From assembly GCF_017654605.1 (NCBI RefSeq), contig NZ_CP072113.1:1240001-1304000 (forward strand): a stretch of 64,000 nucleotides of DNA, written 5' to 3'. Below are positions 8,890-18,172 of the stretch, piece after piece; the stretch's first letter is position 1, and each line of letters begins with the position of its first letter. The stretch is from Yimella sp. cx-51. Its GTDB lineage: Bacteria; Actinomycetota; Actinomycetes; Actinomycetales; Dermatophilaceae. Made by a program: the position numbers and the translations under genes. The notes beneath the pieces are model-generated. The model had not been told where the DNA came from. It saw nothing but the letters and a program-made list of their open reading frames with translations, and searched no databases.

Positions 8890-10479
8890 TCAGAATCGGG
8901 GCAGCGTGGTGTCGATGGAGCGGCGCACACGGCGTTCGAGTGCGCCTCGAACTTTGCCGGCGAGAGCGCTGTCGGCCAACGCGGCGCGTGCCGCCATGTG
9001 GCCGGCCCCGCCGTGCACGCCGCCGCCGGGATGGATCGCGGCGCTGCCGAGGTAGAGCCCGGGCAAAAATGTGCGGGGTCCACCCAGTCCGGTGGCGGGT
9101 CGCCAGAACGCCTGCTGGAACAACTGCATGGTGCCTCCGCCGACTGCACCCTCACCCAGGTTGGCGTTCGAGTCCTCTAGTGATCGCGGTGTCTGGTCCC
9201 AGCGTTCGACCACCAGATCACGCCACCCCGGCGCGAACTCCTCGAGCATGCGCTCGCAGTTGCGGATCAAGTGTTCGGTGCCGTCGTCGTCGGTGACGCC
9301 GCGCGGGAGGTGGCTGTATACCCACATCGACTCTGTGCCGGCGGGGGAGCGCAGTGGATCGGTCGACGTCATCTGTCCGACCAGGGCGAACGGGTGCTCA
9401 GGGATACGTCCGGAGCCCAGATCGGCACTCCAGCGCACGAGGTCGCGATGACCACCGCCGACGTGGACCACCGAGGTTGACCGCCCGGCTTCCGCGGTCC
9501 ACGGCATCGCACCCGACAGACCGAGGTTGATCTTGATGGTGGGCAGATCCCAGGTGAAGCGCTCCATCCGTGCCCGGAGTCCGGCCGGTACGTCCTCGAG
9601 CAACGTGCCGTACAGCATCGGTGCGCTGGTGTCGGCGATGACTACCGGTGCCTTGATGAACTCTCCGGACGCGAGGTCGACGCCCGAGGCGCGTGCGTGC
9701 TCGGCTCTGATCCGGACGACAGGCGTACCGGTTCTGATCTCGACGCCGGCTGCTTCAGCACGGGAACGCAGTGAGCGGGCCAGGGCGCCGGCGCCCCCAA
9801 CCGGGGTCGGGAAACCGACGTCCTGGGCGAGCATCGTCATGATCCAGCCGTACACGCCACTGCCGGGCGCTTCAGGTGGGATGTCGGCGTGCATCGCGTT
9901 GCCGGACAGCAGATCTCGCGCCGCTCGACCACGGAATCGTTCGACGGACAGTTGCTCGACGGGTAGCAGCGCGAAGCGCACGAAGTCGAGCAGATTTGTC
10001 GCGCCGACGGCCTTCGCCAGTTTGGGTGCGTGGCGAACCGGCGGCCAGGACAGCAGGAGGGCGTCGAGCAGCGGATCCTTGAGCGAGGCGAAGCTGTCGA
10101 CCAGTTCGAGCCATGCTGCTCCGTCACCCGGAGCGTCCGCGTCCAGACGGGCCGCCGTGTGGGTGGGATCGGCGTGCAGCAAGGCACCTGAGGTGTCGTC
10201 GGGCCGGCCGAGATGGGCGACGACCCGCTCGCTGCGCGCCCACTGCAGCCCGTGCTTGTCGAGGCCGAGCCCCTGGATGACGGGTGATGCCGCAGCCAGT
10301 GGGTGGAAGGCACTGAACTCGTCCACGACGAAGTCGCCGATCGTCCGGTCGGCAACAGCGCCGCCCACCTCCGGCCGGCTCTCGCACAGCAGAACCTGAC
10401 GGCCGTGGTCGGCCAGTTCGATGGCGGCGACCAGGCCATGATGGCCACCGCCGACCACGACTGCGTCGTATGCATTCAT
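8890..10479 (-). CDS. Phytoene desaturase-like FAD-dependent oxidoreductase
   Basis: The 529-residue protein opens with an FAD-binding Rossmann motif, VVVGGGHHGLVAAIEL (residues about 7-22), then CESRPEVGG. It ends with the CrtI/phytoene-dehydrogenase-type GLYLGSAAIHPGGGVHGGAGHMAA. No carotenoid synthase (crtB, crtE) lies nearby, so a role in carotenoid synthesis is not supported. The group also includes retinol saturase-like and PYROXD2-like oxidoreductases. It is followed on the same strand by the SRPBCC gene. Product and substrate are unknown. Confidence 0.85.
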   Translation of the reverse strand: MNAYDAVVVGGGHHGLVAAIELADHGRQVLLCESRPEVGGAVADRTIGDFVVDEFSAFHPLAAASPVIQGLGLDKHGLQWARSERVVAHLGRPDDTSGALLHADPTHTAARLDADAPGDGAAWLELVDSFASLKDPLLDALLLSWPPVRHAPKLAKAVGATNLLDFVRFALLPVEQLSVERFRGRAARDLLSGNAMHADIPPEAPGSGVYGWIMTMLAQDVGFPTPVGGAGALARSLRSRAEAAGVEIRTGTPVVRIRAEHARASGVDLASGEFIKAPVVIADTSAPMLYGTLLEDVPAGLRARMERFTWDLPTIKINLGLSGAMPWTAEAGRSTSVVHVGGGHRDLVRWSADLGSGRIPEHPFALVGQMTSTDPLRSPAGTESMWVYSHLPRGVTDDDGTEHLIRNCERMLEEFAPGWRDLVVERWDQTPRSLEDSNANLGEGAVGGGTMQLFQQAFWRPATGLGGPRTFLPGLYLGSAAIHPGGGVHGGAGHMAARAALADSALAGKVRGALERRVRRSIDTTLPRF

Positions 10480-10565
10480 GCGGAACGAACTCTCATCGGG
10501 TCGGCGGTGGACGGCCGCGAGTGCGACCGGTGATCCAGATGGTTCTCAGACGTGATCAGCCGTGC

Positions 10566-11120
10566 TCAGACCTTGCGGGTCTTTGCGGCAGCGTCCTTCT
10601 CGGTGGTCGTACCGGCGTCCTTGAGCTCTCCGGCGAACGACTCGAGGTGAGCGCGCACGAACCACTGGAACTTCTCGAGTTCGCCGGTATGTCCGATGAT
10701 GAGGTCCTGCGTGACGAGGTCGAGGTCGTCGAGTTGCTCGATCGCCTTGCGGTTGGAGGTGATGACTCCGTCGTACACCTTGTCGAGGGCGCCCAAGTGT
10801 GCACCGACGGTGTCACGTTCGATGGCGTAGTCGTCCCACGTGCGGTCGCGCTCGATGTCGCTGACGCGGCCGCCGGGGGAGGCGCCCATTGCGGCAATGC
10901 GCTCGGCCACTTCGTCGGCGTACCCGCGTACCAGCTCCACCTGCGGGTCGATCATTTCGTGGACGCCGATGAAGTGCGGACCCACGACGTTCCAGTGCAC
11001 ATGCTTCAGGGTGAGGTGCAGGTCGTTGTAGGCCGACAGGCGCACCTGCAGGATCTTCACGATCTTGTCGGACTTCGCCTGGGTCAGGCCGGGCAGGGTG
11101 AAGGTCGACTTCTCAGCCAC
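10566..11120 (-). CDS. dps: Dps-family ferritin-like DNA protection protein
   Basis: The 184-residue protein has the Dps ferroxidase signature KHVHWNVVGPHFIGVHEMIDP. H42, H54 and D58 are the expected inter-subunit iron ligands, with acidic residues in DEVAERI. Dps dodecamers oxidise Fe2+ with peroxide and shield DNA. The Lys/Thr-rich C-terminus (TEKDAAAKTRKV) may help DNA contact. I chose the GTG at 11120, preceded by AAAGGAC, because VAEKSTFTLPGLT matches family N-termini. An ATG at 11171 behind AGGTGA would add 17 basic residues and cannot be excluded. It is monocistronic. Confidence 0.92.
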   Translation of the reverse strand: MAEKSTFTLPGLTQAKSDKIVKILQVRLSAYNDLHLTLKHVHWNVVGPHFIGVHEMIDPQVELVRGYADEVAERIAAMGASPGGRVSDIERDRTWDDYAIERDTVGAHLGALDKVYDGVITSNRKAIEQLDDLDLVTQDLIIGHTGELEKFQWFVRAHLESFAGELKDAGTTTEKDAAAKTRKV

Positions 11121-11278
11121 GGGGCGTCCTTTCGTTGATGGTCGCGCCGATGCGGCACGCCGTTTCATCAAATCACCTCTGTAGTGCGCATGGTGATAAT
11201 CGTGAGTGGTCCCTTGGGGTGGGATCGCTCGCTGTCGCCCGCCTGCCCGCCTTCATTGCCGGGAAATGTGCGGCGCTG

Positions 11279-12475
11279 CTAGTCGTTGCGTTGGGCCTGC
11301 GGGTGGGGTTGGAGTGCGACGAGAATGCTCAGGACTTGTTCCGGGTCGTCCAGACGCTCGCCGAACAGGTCACGGATCTGGGTCATCCGGTAGCGGACAG
11401 TCTGCGGGTGAATGTGCAACTGCGTGGCGACCGCGTCCCGTCGGCCATGGTGCAACAGCCACGAACGAAGGGTCTCACCAAGGCGTTCGGCCGTGGCGGG
11501 CGGCAGATCTGCGAGTGGGGCAAGAGCGCGGATCCGCAAGTCCTGCAGCGCATCCGCGTCCGACCCGAGGACGATCTGCGCGAGGTGCTGTTCGGTGTCG
11601 AGTGGCACACGCGTCGTTGCGAGACCTAGTTCGTGGGCTCGCATCGCCCTGCGCCATGACCTGGCCACCTGCGTCCACGGGGTGGCCGGGCCGATGATCG
11701 CGGAGGCCTCGTGAAGTGTGGTGATCAATCGTCGTCGCGACGGGCCGTGCGCGTCCGGCACCAGGAGCGTGGCGAGCTCCGACTCGGCCGAATCGTCCGT
11801 GGTGCGAAGGCAGTTGGCGCCCAGTTGGGCTGTGGCGAAGGACGCGGAATCCACGGGCAGGGCCACCGCTGTCAGCGTGCGCGGCAGCGGCCACTCAGCC
11901 CGTTCTGCCAGGGCGACCAGCGCCTCTTCGTCTCGTCCGGCGAGCAGCTCGACCGCCAGTCGTTCCCTGCGGCGTTCACGGATGCGACCCTCGGAAGCCA
12001 GTTCGTCTGAGTGCCCGGCGACGCTGGCTGCGGAAAGTTCGTCGATGTAGGCGAAGACGAGTTCGGCGAAGCGGGCGATCTTGGCGGCGTCGATACCGAT
12101 GGCGACGGCACTGGCCGATAACTCCCGCCAGGAGACGCGTGCTCCCACCCGGTATGCCGCCAGGAGTGCGTCCATCGACCGACCCGCGCGGGCCTCGCCC
12201 TGGCCGAGGGCGTACGCGCCGTCGAGCGCGGGGCGCATCGGGGTGGACGGATCGCTGCCTTGCGGTCCTCCGGCCAGCCGGAGGAAGCCCGCCAGGGCGA
12301 CCTGCACGGCGCCTTCGATGCGCGGGCCGAGTTCGCCGGTCAGGGCATTCGTGTATCCGGGCACTTCGTCGGTGATTGCCTCGACGCAGCGCGCAGCCAC
12401 GGCGGGGAGGTGCTCGGCCAGCCCGGCGACCGCGGTCTGCGGCAGGCGGGGCGCCGAATCTGTGGGCTGAGTCAC
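11279..12475 (-). CDS. PucR-type helix-turn-helix regulator beside the desaturase operon
   Basis: The 398-residue protein has a long N-terminal sensory region and the PucR/CdaR C-terminal HTH, seen as ETLRSWLLHHGRRDAVATQLHIHPQTVRYRMTQI split around residues 345-380. It is divergent from the reductase-desaturase pair, so it likely controls membrane-lipid unsaturation. An upstream GTG at 12526 would extend it by 17 residues. I prefer the GTG at 12475 because its N-terminus (VTQPTDSAPRLPQ) resembles relatives and because it leaves a palindrome at 12491-12507 in the intergenic space. It may autoregulate. Confidence 0.82.
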   Translation of the reverse strand: MTQPTDSAPRLPQTAVAGLAEHLPAVAARCVEAITDEVPGYTNALTGELGPRIEGAVQVALAGFLRLAGGPQGSDPSTPMRPALDGAYALGQGEARAGRSMDALLAAYRVGARVSWRELSASAVAIGIDAAKIARFAELVFAYIDELSAASVAGHSDELASEGRIRERRRERLAVELLAGRDEEALVALAERAEWPLPRTLTAVALPVDSASFATAQLGANCLRTTDDSAESELATLLVPDAHGPSRRRLITTLHEASAIIGPATPWTQVARSWRRAMRAHELGLATTRVPLDTEQHLAQIVLGSDADALQDLRIRALAPLADLPPATAERLGETLRSWLLHHGRRDAVATQLHIHPQTVRYRMTQIRDLFGERLDDPEQVLSILVALQPHPQAQRND

Positions 12476-12490
12476 GACCAAGGTCCATTC

Positions 12491-12507
12491 TTGTTCGCGT
12501 TGAACAA
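12491..12507. promoter_or_regulatory. Palindromic operator candidate, TTGTTC-N5-GAACAA
   Basis: A perfect 6+6 inverted repeat lies in the 97-bp gap between the PucR-type regulator (leftward) and the ferredoxin reductase (rightward). On the left-going strand it is 16 nt from the preferred regulator start. Divergent placement suggests control of both genes. Confidence 0.45.
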
Positions 12508-12572
12508 TCTGAGCGAGGATGTTCACGTGCTGTGGTCAAGAGATTAGCGCTCGGAGTAAGCACACTGGTTTC

Positions 12573-13658
12573 ATGCCAATCACCTCGGACGCAGCCACAC
12601 CCTCGGTCTGGCGTTCGCGCGCGTTCAAGCTGGCCAAGGCGGTCACCACGCCGCTGCTGCCGGAGGACTACGTCGACCTGTTCGACCCGCTGCGCACCAG
12701 CACCGTGCTGCGCGGACGCGTCGAGTCGCTGCAAGCCGAGACCGACGATGCCCTGACCGTCACGATCCGTCCAGGTCGTCGCTGGCGGGGACACGTGCCC
12801 GGCCAGTACATGCGCATCGGCGTCGACACCGATGGCGTGCGTATGTGGCGCGCCTACTCCATCACCTCGGGGCCTCGAACCGACGGCTGCATCTCGATCA
12901 CCGTCAAGGCGATCTCCGGCGGCGCGGTCAGCACCTACCTGGTGCAGCATCTGCGGGTCGGCCAGATCGTGCAGATGGAGCAAGCTGATGGCGCGTTCGT
13001 CCTGCCTGAGGTCTTGCCACAGAAGATCTTGCTGCTCACCGGCGGCAGCGGCATCACGCCGGTGATGGGCATCCTGCGGCACGCCGTCGACGAACTTGAC
13101 GACGTGGTGTTGCTGCATTCGGCGCCGCGGCCGGAGGACGTCATCTTCGCCGAGGAGCTTCGCCTGCTTGCTGCCGAGGGCCGAATCAGCTTGCAGGAGC
13201 GGCACACCGACGTCCACGGCATGCTCGACACCGCCGAACTCGAAGCGCTCGTGCCCGACTGGCGCGAGCGGGAGACCTGGGCCTGCGGATCGGCAGGCAT
13301 GCTGGAAATGCTTGAATCCCATTGGGCGACAACCGGTCACGAGCACATGCTGCACACCGAACGGTTCCGTCCCGCGCTGGTGGAGCCGGGGGAGGGTGGC
13401 ACCGTCTACTTCACGCAACTTGATCGCGAACTCGAATGTGACGGCGCCCGGCCGATCCTCGACCAGGGCGAAGAAGCCGGCGTCCTCATGCCGTCCGGTT
13501 GCCGCATGGGCATCTGTTACGGGTGCGTGCTGCCCCTGCGCGAAGGAGCAGTGCGCGACCTGCGCACCGGTGAAGTGACCATGGCCAGCCCTGGCGACGG
13601 TGTGCTCGTCCAGACCTGCATCTCGGCTGCCGCCGGGCGCTGCGACATCGACCTCTAG
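12573..13658 (+). CDS. Ferredoxin reductase with C-terminal 2Fe-2S domain (desaturase electron donor)
   Basis: The 361-residue protein has an FAD-binding motif RAYSITS (residues 93-99), an NAD(P)-binding LLLTGGSGITPVMGIL, and a plant-type [2Fe-2S] cluster using C310, C315, C318 and C349. This matches the oxidoreductase Rv3230c, which delivers electrons from NADPH to stearoyl-CoA desaturase DesA3 in mycobacteria. The desaturase follows 69 bp downstream, so the pair is almost certainly one functional unit. The ATG at 12573 gives MPITSDAATP. An upstream GTG in frame at 12519 is less likely because it overlaps the divergent regulatory region. Confidence 0.92.
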   Translation: MPITSDAATPSVWRSRAFKLAKAVTTPLLPEDYVDLFDPLRTSTVLRGRVESLQAETDDALTVTIRPGRRWRGHVPGQYMRIGVDTDGVRMWRAYSITSGPRTDGCISITVKAISGGAVSTYLVQHLRVGQIVQMEQADGAFVLPEVLPQKILLLTGGSGITPVMGILRHAVDELDDVVLLHSAPRPEDVIFAEELRLLAAEGRISLQERHTDVHGMLDTAELEALVPDWRERETWACGSAGMLEMLESHWATTGHEHMLHTERFRPALVEPGEGGTVYFTQLDRELECDGARPILDQGEEAGVLMPSGCRMGICYGCVLPLREGAVRDLRTGEVTMASPGDGVLVQTCISAAAGRCDIDL

Positions 13659-13727
13659 ACCAAGCCGAACAAGTCGTTCGCGCACAGACCTCTCGAACTG
13701 AACGAAATCGATCAGGAGACCAAGCAC

Positions 13728-14915
13728 ATGACTGCACTGCAGAAGAAGGAAACCAACCCGATCGCGCACCTCACGCGCTACGACATCGAGTGCCTGGGCA
13801 AAGAACTCGACGCAATCCGGGACGAGGTGATCAGCGAGCGCGGTTCGAGCGACGCCGCCTACATCCGCCGAGTCATCGATGTGCAGCGCAAACTCGAACT
13901 TAGTAGCCGTGCAGTGCTGCTCTTCGCGAAGTACAAGCCGGCGTTCGTGCTCGGCACGGTGGGCCTGACCGTCTCCAAGATCTTGGAGAACATGGAGATC
14001 GGGCACAACGTCATGCACGGCCAGTGGGACTGGATGCGCGACCCGAAGATCCACTCCACCACCTGGGAGTGGGACAACGCCTCGCCTGCAGACCTGTGGA
14101 AGCACAGCCACAACGAGTTGCACCACACGTACACCAATGTGCTCGGGCGCGACAACGATCTCGGCTACGGCATCATGCGCGTCGACGAGGACCAGAAGTG
14201 GTCGCCCTTCTACCTGGGGCAGCCGGCCTGGAACTTCCTCAACGCCTGCTTCTTCGAGTACGGCATCGCCGCGTACGACCTCGAGCTGGGCAAGTACTTC
14301 GCCGGCCGCAAGGACAAGGAGCGCTTCAAGACCGACTCCCGCAAGGTACTCAACAAGATCCGTCAGCAGATGACCAAGGACTACGTCATCCACCCGGCGC
14401 TTGCTGTGCCTTTCGGCTCCGCGAAGCGGACGCTGTTCGCGAACTACCTCGCCAACCTCGGCCGTAACCTGTGGACGCACTCGGTCATCATGTGCGGCCA
14501 CTTCCCGGAGGGTGTCGAGACGTTCACCAAGACCTCCATCGACGGTGAGACCCGCGGAGACTGGTACCTGCGCCAGATGATCGGTTCGGCCAATATCGAC
14601 GGCTCGCGCGCGATGCACATCGCCACCGGCAACCTCAGCTACCAGATCGAGCACCACCTCTTCCCCGACCTGCCGAGCAACCGCTACCAGGAGATCTCGC
14701 CGAAGATCCGCGACATCTGTGAGCGCTACGGCCTGCAGTACGTGACGGGTCCCTTGCACAAGCAGGTCGCCTCGGCGTGGGGGAAGGTCTTCCGACTGTC
14801 GTTGCCCAACCACCTGGCTGCGAAGTTCGCGCCGAAGCCGCGTCGCCGCGTCGTGGCTCCCACTGCGCTGCCGAGTCAGCTGCGCGAGCGTGAAAGCGCC
14901 ACTGTCGCAGCCTGA
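13728..14915 (+). CDS. Membrane fatty acid desaturase (DesA3-like)
   Basis: The 395-residue protein has the three histidine boxes of the acyl-lipid/acyl-CoA desaturase family: GHNVMHG (H93, H97), HNELHH (128-133) and QIEHH near residues 306-310. Hydrophobic stretches lie between them. The last box, with Q at its first position, is typical of linoleoyl-CoA/delta-9-type members. It inserts a cis double bond using O2 and electrons from the reductase encoded just upstream. Translation starts at an ATG behind AGGAGACC. The substrate chain length cannot be told; DesA3 of M. tuberculosis acts on stearoyl-CoA. Confidence 0.92.
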   Translation: MTALQKKETNPIAHLTRYDIECLGKELDAIRDEVISERGSSDAAYIRRVIDVQRKLELSSRAVLLFAKYKPAFVLGTVGLTVSKILENMEIGHNVMHGQWDWMRDPKIHSTTWEWDNASPADLWKHSHNELHHTYTNVLGRDNDLGYGIMRVDEDQKWSPFYLGQPAWNFLNACFFEYGIAAYDLELGKYFAGRKDKERFKTDSRKVLNKIRQQMTKDYVIHPALAVPFGSAKRTLFANYLANLGRNLWTHSVIMCGHFPEGVETFTKTSIDGETRGDWYLRQMIGSANIDGSRAMHIATGNLSYQIEHHLFPDLPSNRYQEISPKIRDICERYGLQYVTGPLHKQVASAWGKVFRLSLPNHLAAKFAPKPRRRVVAPTALPSQLRERESATVAA

Positions 14916-15071
14916 TTCGGCTGCCGGGCCGACGTCGGTGGGTAGGCGTCGCTGAACTCGCAGGCATCTGAGCTGGCGGAATGTGGGCCCTCGACATGGT
15001 GATTCTCGCTTGAGTCGAGCAGCAGATTCAGCGTCGAAAGGGGTTGTCGGTGGTCACGCATAGCTTGTTTC

Positions 15072-16508
15072 ATGCAACTCGAACAGCGCGCAGATTTCGC
15101 CGATCGCCACAGTGCGATCGACGTGGCGCGCGCTGCGCTGAACGGGCTGAACGACGGGCTCTTCCAAGCGCCCGGCACTGTGCTGACGCAGTTCATGACG
15201 GAAGTCGACGACCTCGTCAGGCTCGCAGCCGCGGCACGCGTTGCCATCACCGCGGAGGCCGTGCAGCGCGGTGAGGTGTTGACCTCCACCTCACGGCGCA
15301 CGCTGGCGTGGGTGCGCTCGTAGGCTCCAACCACAGTCGAGGCAGGCGCCTCCGACATCGCGTCATGTTCCGCAGCGGTCAACTCGCGCGGCGATGCAGC
15401 TCCGGTCGGAGCGGCAGTCGTTGATGCGCAGATCTCGCCGCGCACGGGCGCGACCGTGTTGCGTGAGATGGAGAAGCTGCGCGCGGAGGTCGAGCCCGAA
15501 GCCATGTTGGCGGTCATCGACGCGCTGCTGCAGATGGGTAGACGACACGGCCCTGCCGGGGTGCGCATGGTGCGTCCCGAACTGCTGGCGCGCTTCGGTT
15601 CGAGCGCGTTCCAGGAGGATCAGGAACGTCGCGCCCAACGCGTCGAGCTCAGCCGAGGCATCGAGGACGACGGCCTGCACCGGTACGACCTCACGCTCGA
15701 CAACGAGAGCCGTGCGATCCTGGAGGGAGCGATCGGCCCGTTGTCCAAGCCGGTGCCTGGCCCGAACGGCGAGCGCGACAAGCGCACGTTCGCGCAGCGG
15801 CGCGGGCAGGCGCTCGTCGAAGCACTCCGTCGCGGGATGTCCTCATCGGTGCTACCTGGCGCCTCCACCAAGTCGACCGTCGTGGTCACCATCGACCACG
15901 AAAAGCTACGTGCCGCGTCCGCCGCCGGCAGCGTCGTGGGTGGAGTGGACGATGGCACGCTCCTTGGCAGCGAAACGATTCGCAAGTTGGCGTGTGACGG
16001 CGTCGTCCTCCCGGTGCTGGTCGACAAACATGGGGGAGTGCTGGACGCCGGCCGCGCCGAGCGCTACATCACCCGCGAGATGTTGCGCGCACTGTGGCTC
16101 CGCGACCGGCACTGCACCTTCCCGGGTTGTACTGCACCTGCCTTCTGGTGCGACGGCCACCACCTGATCCACTGGGCCGACGGCGGACCAACTCGTCTCG
16201 ATCTGTCCGCGCTGTTATGCGGAGGGCATCACACGATCGTCCATCGAGATCGCCTGGCGGGCCGGGTGATCGATGAAGAAGTTGTGTGGGACCTCCTGGC
16301 GGGGTCTTACGACAAGTACCTATTGGAGTGGCGGGCGGAACAAGCCCCACCTGACGAACACCCCTCGATCCAAGACCGTCCAGCGGACCTTCATCGTCCC
16401 TCCGGCGAGGCGCACCTGGCGTTCTCGGAGTTCTTCAAGCTCATCGGAGCGTCTTTCTCGACCGGGCCCGCCGGGCAGGTCAAGCTGTCCTGGGCACAGG
16501 TGCACTGA
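15072..16508 (+). pseudogene. DUF222/HNH endonuclease (13E12 family) interrupted by an in-frame TAG
   Basis: One reading frame runs from the ATG at 15072 to the stop at 16508 (478 codons) but is cut by TAG at 15321-15323. The upstream 83 codons encode the start of a DUF222 helical region. After the stop the same frame continues (APTTVEAGASD...) into a full remainder, with an HNH motif LRDRHCTFPGCTAPAFWCDGHH split near the C-terminus and LLCGGHH. These proteins are abundant actinobacterial repeats of unclear role. The 3' part could still be made from the GTG at 15456 (350 residues, HNH domain intact). It is either a recent nonsense mutation, a readthrough case or a sequence error. Confidence 0.75.
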
Positions 16509-16544
16509 TCACCGAACTGATCGAGCCCTTTGACGAGATCTCGG

Positions 16545-16618
16545 TAGGGCGGCTGGGGCTTGAACCCAGGACCGACGGATTATGAGTCCGCTGCTCTAAC
16601 CGGCTGAGCTACCGCCCC
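16545..16618 (-). tRNA. tRNA-Met (CAT), elongator type
   Basis: The cloverleaf is complete: acceptor GGGGCGG/CCGCCCT with a G1-U72 wobble, D arm GCTC...GAGC, anticodon stem GCGGA/TCCGT around CTCATAA (anticodon CAT), and T arm CTGGG-TTCAAGC-CCCAG. The discriminator is A and CCA is not encoded. CAT can also be tRNA-Ile2, read as AUA after lysidine modification. I favour elongator Met but cannot settle it by eye. Confidence 0.9.
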
Positions 16619-16753
16619 ATGCTCCGGACGACCATGGAGACGTGCGAAGCGCTCGTGAGCGTACCTGCCGCCGGGCATCCTGCGCGCGCCGGTCGCGCGT
16701 GTTGAGCATTGGTGAGGCATCCTTGAGGGGGCCTCGATCGGGGAGGGACGGCC

Positions 16754-18172
16754 ATGGACGTGAGTCAGACGCTGGGCGGTCGCTATGTGATGCAATCACG
16801 CATCGCCGGCGGGGGCATGGGCGAGGTATGGACGGCTCACGATGAGGTGCTCGACCGAACGGTTGCCATCAAGGTGATCCGCCGCGAACTCGCCGACGAT
16901 CCTGACTTCGCGGCCCGCTTCCACCATGAGGCCCGCACCGCCGCTCGATTGAGTCACGCAAACATTGCGCAGGTGCATGACTTCGGTCGCGAGGGCGACA
17001 CCGACTACCTCGTGATGGAGTTCGTCCGGGGCACCTCTTTGGCCGATCTGCTCGACAGGCAGGGTGGCCTGCCTGCAGAGCAGGTGGTCTCGATCATCAC
17101 GCAGGCGGCGGCCGGTCTGGAGGCAGCGCACGAAGCCGGTGTCATCCACCGCGACGTGAAGCCGGCGAACATCCTGCTGACCGAGAAGGGCACGGTGAAG
17201 CTGACCGACTTCGGCATCGCACGGGCGCTCGGTGCAGCGAAGATGACCCGCACCGGTGAGGTGATGGGCACGGCTCAATACCTGCCGCCGGAATCGGCGC
17301 TCGGCCGTGACGTCACCGGCCAGGCCGACCTGTACTCCCTCGCAGTCGTCGCCTACGAAGCCCTCGTCGGTCGACGACCCTTTGTGGCCGACTCCGCGGT
17401 CGCACTCGCGATGAAGCACATCAATGAGCAGCCGCCACCCCTGCCGGGGACGATCGTTGGCGGCGTGCGGGACGCGGTGCATCGCGGTCTGGCCAAGAAT
17501 CCCGACCAACGTCAGCGAGGCGTCGGCAACTTCGCGCGTGAGCTGCGTGCTGGGCTCGCGTCCACCCCGGCCCGGGTCGCGGTGCCTCCAGCCGCACCAT
17601 ACGGCGGCCAGGGCCCATACGTTGGCCCCCGCTCCGGGCCGCACTACGCACCGGCGGCAATGACCCAGGCCGCCGCGCCTCAGCCAGGTTTTGGCCCACC
17701 GGCGTATGCGTCGTATCCCATCCGCCGTGGTTCGCAGCCGGCAGACGCAGCCGCTCGTGGCCTGGGGTGGACGTGGATCCTCCTGTCGCTGGGCGTCGTA
17801 CTCAGCTTCTTCCTCCCATGGGCTTCCCTCGACGGACAGAGTTGGTCGGCGTTCGCTCTCGCGCAGGCGGAGGAGAGCTACACCAGCAGCCCTGAATCGG
17901 GAGGAGTGGCCGCGGTCATGGCGGTCTTCACCGTGATCGTGGGCGCGTTGGGCTTGCCTCAAGCATTGGGCAAGGGCCACATCGCATTCAGCATCGTGGC
18001 GCTCGTCCTGTGTTTCATCCCAGGCATGCTCTGGTTCGCGGCCTTCAGCTACATCGACGGCACGACCGAGCAGCCCTCGCCCCTCGGCACGGGAGCGGGG
18101 GCATGGCTCTGCCTCGCGCTCGGCTTCCTCCACCTTCCGGTCATCTTCACAACGCTGTTCAAGCGGCGCTGA
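16754..18172 (+). CDS. Membrane-anchored serine/threonine protein kinase (PknB/Hanks type)
   Basis: The 472-residue protein starts with a complete kinase domain: glycine loop GGGMGEVW (19-26), VAIK lysine K40, catalytic HRDVKPANILL (H132, D134), DFG at D152-G154, and GTAQYLPPE in place of APE. A Pro/Ala/Tyr-rich linker follows (about 275-330). The C-terminal 140 residues contain about four hydrophobic segments rather than an extracellular PASTA sensor, so any signal is probably sensed in the membrane. The ATG follows GGGAGGGACG. It is monocistronic. Substrates are unknown. Confidence 0.92.
   Translation: MDVSQTLGGRYVMQSRIAGGGMGEVWTAHDEVLDRTVAIKVIRRELADDPDFAARFHHEARTAARLSHANIAQVHDFGREGDTDYLVMEFVRGTSLADLLDRQGGLPAEQVVSIITQAAAGLEAAHEAGVIHRDVKPANILLTEKGTVKLTDFGIARALGAAKMTRTGEVMGTAQYLPPESALGRDVTGQADLYSLAVVAYEALVGRRPFVADSAVALAMKHINEQPPPLPGTIVGGVRDAVHRGLAKNPDQRQRGVGNFARELRAGLASTPARVAVPPAAPYGGQGPYVGPRSGPHYAPAAMTQAAAPQPGFGPPAYASYPIRRGSQPADAAARGLGWTWILLSLGVVLSFFLPWASLDGQSWSAFALAQAEESYTSSPESGGVAAVMAVFTVIVGALGLPQALGKGHIAFSIVALVLCFIPGMLWFAAFSYIDGTTEQPSPLGTGAGAWLCLALGFLHLPVIFTTLFKRR

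Noticed and set aside
8890-10479. Annotation as a carotenoid phytoene desaturase
   Set aside because: The FAD-binding and C-terminal motifs fit the superfamily, but no carotenoid synthesis genes are nearby, so a CrtI role was not assigned.
11976-14813. A 945-codon open frame on the minus strand opposite the reductase and desaturase
   Set aside because: It is the mirror of GC-rich codon bias. The opposite strand carries complete FAD, 2Fe-2S and His-box motifs.
16545-16618. tRNA-Ile2 (CAT) instead of tRNA-Met
   Set aside because: The CAT anticodon fits both. The sequence looked closer to elongator Met, but distinguishing lysidine-recognition bases could not be settled by eye, so Met is kept with the alternative stated.
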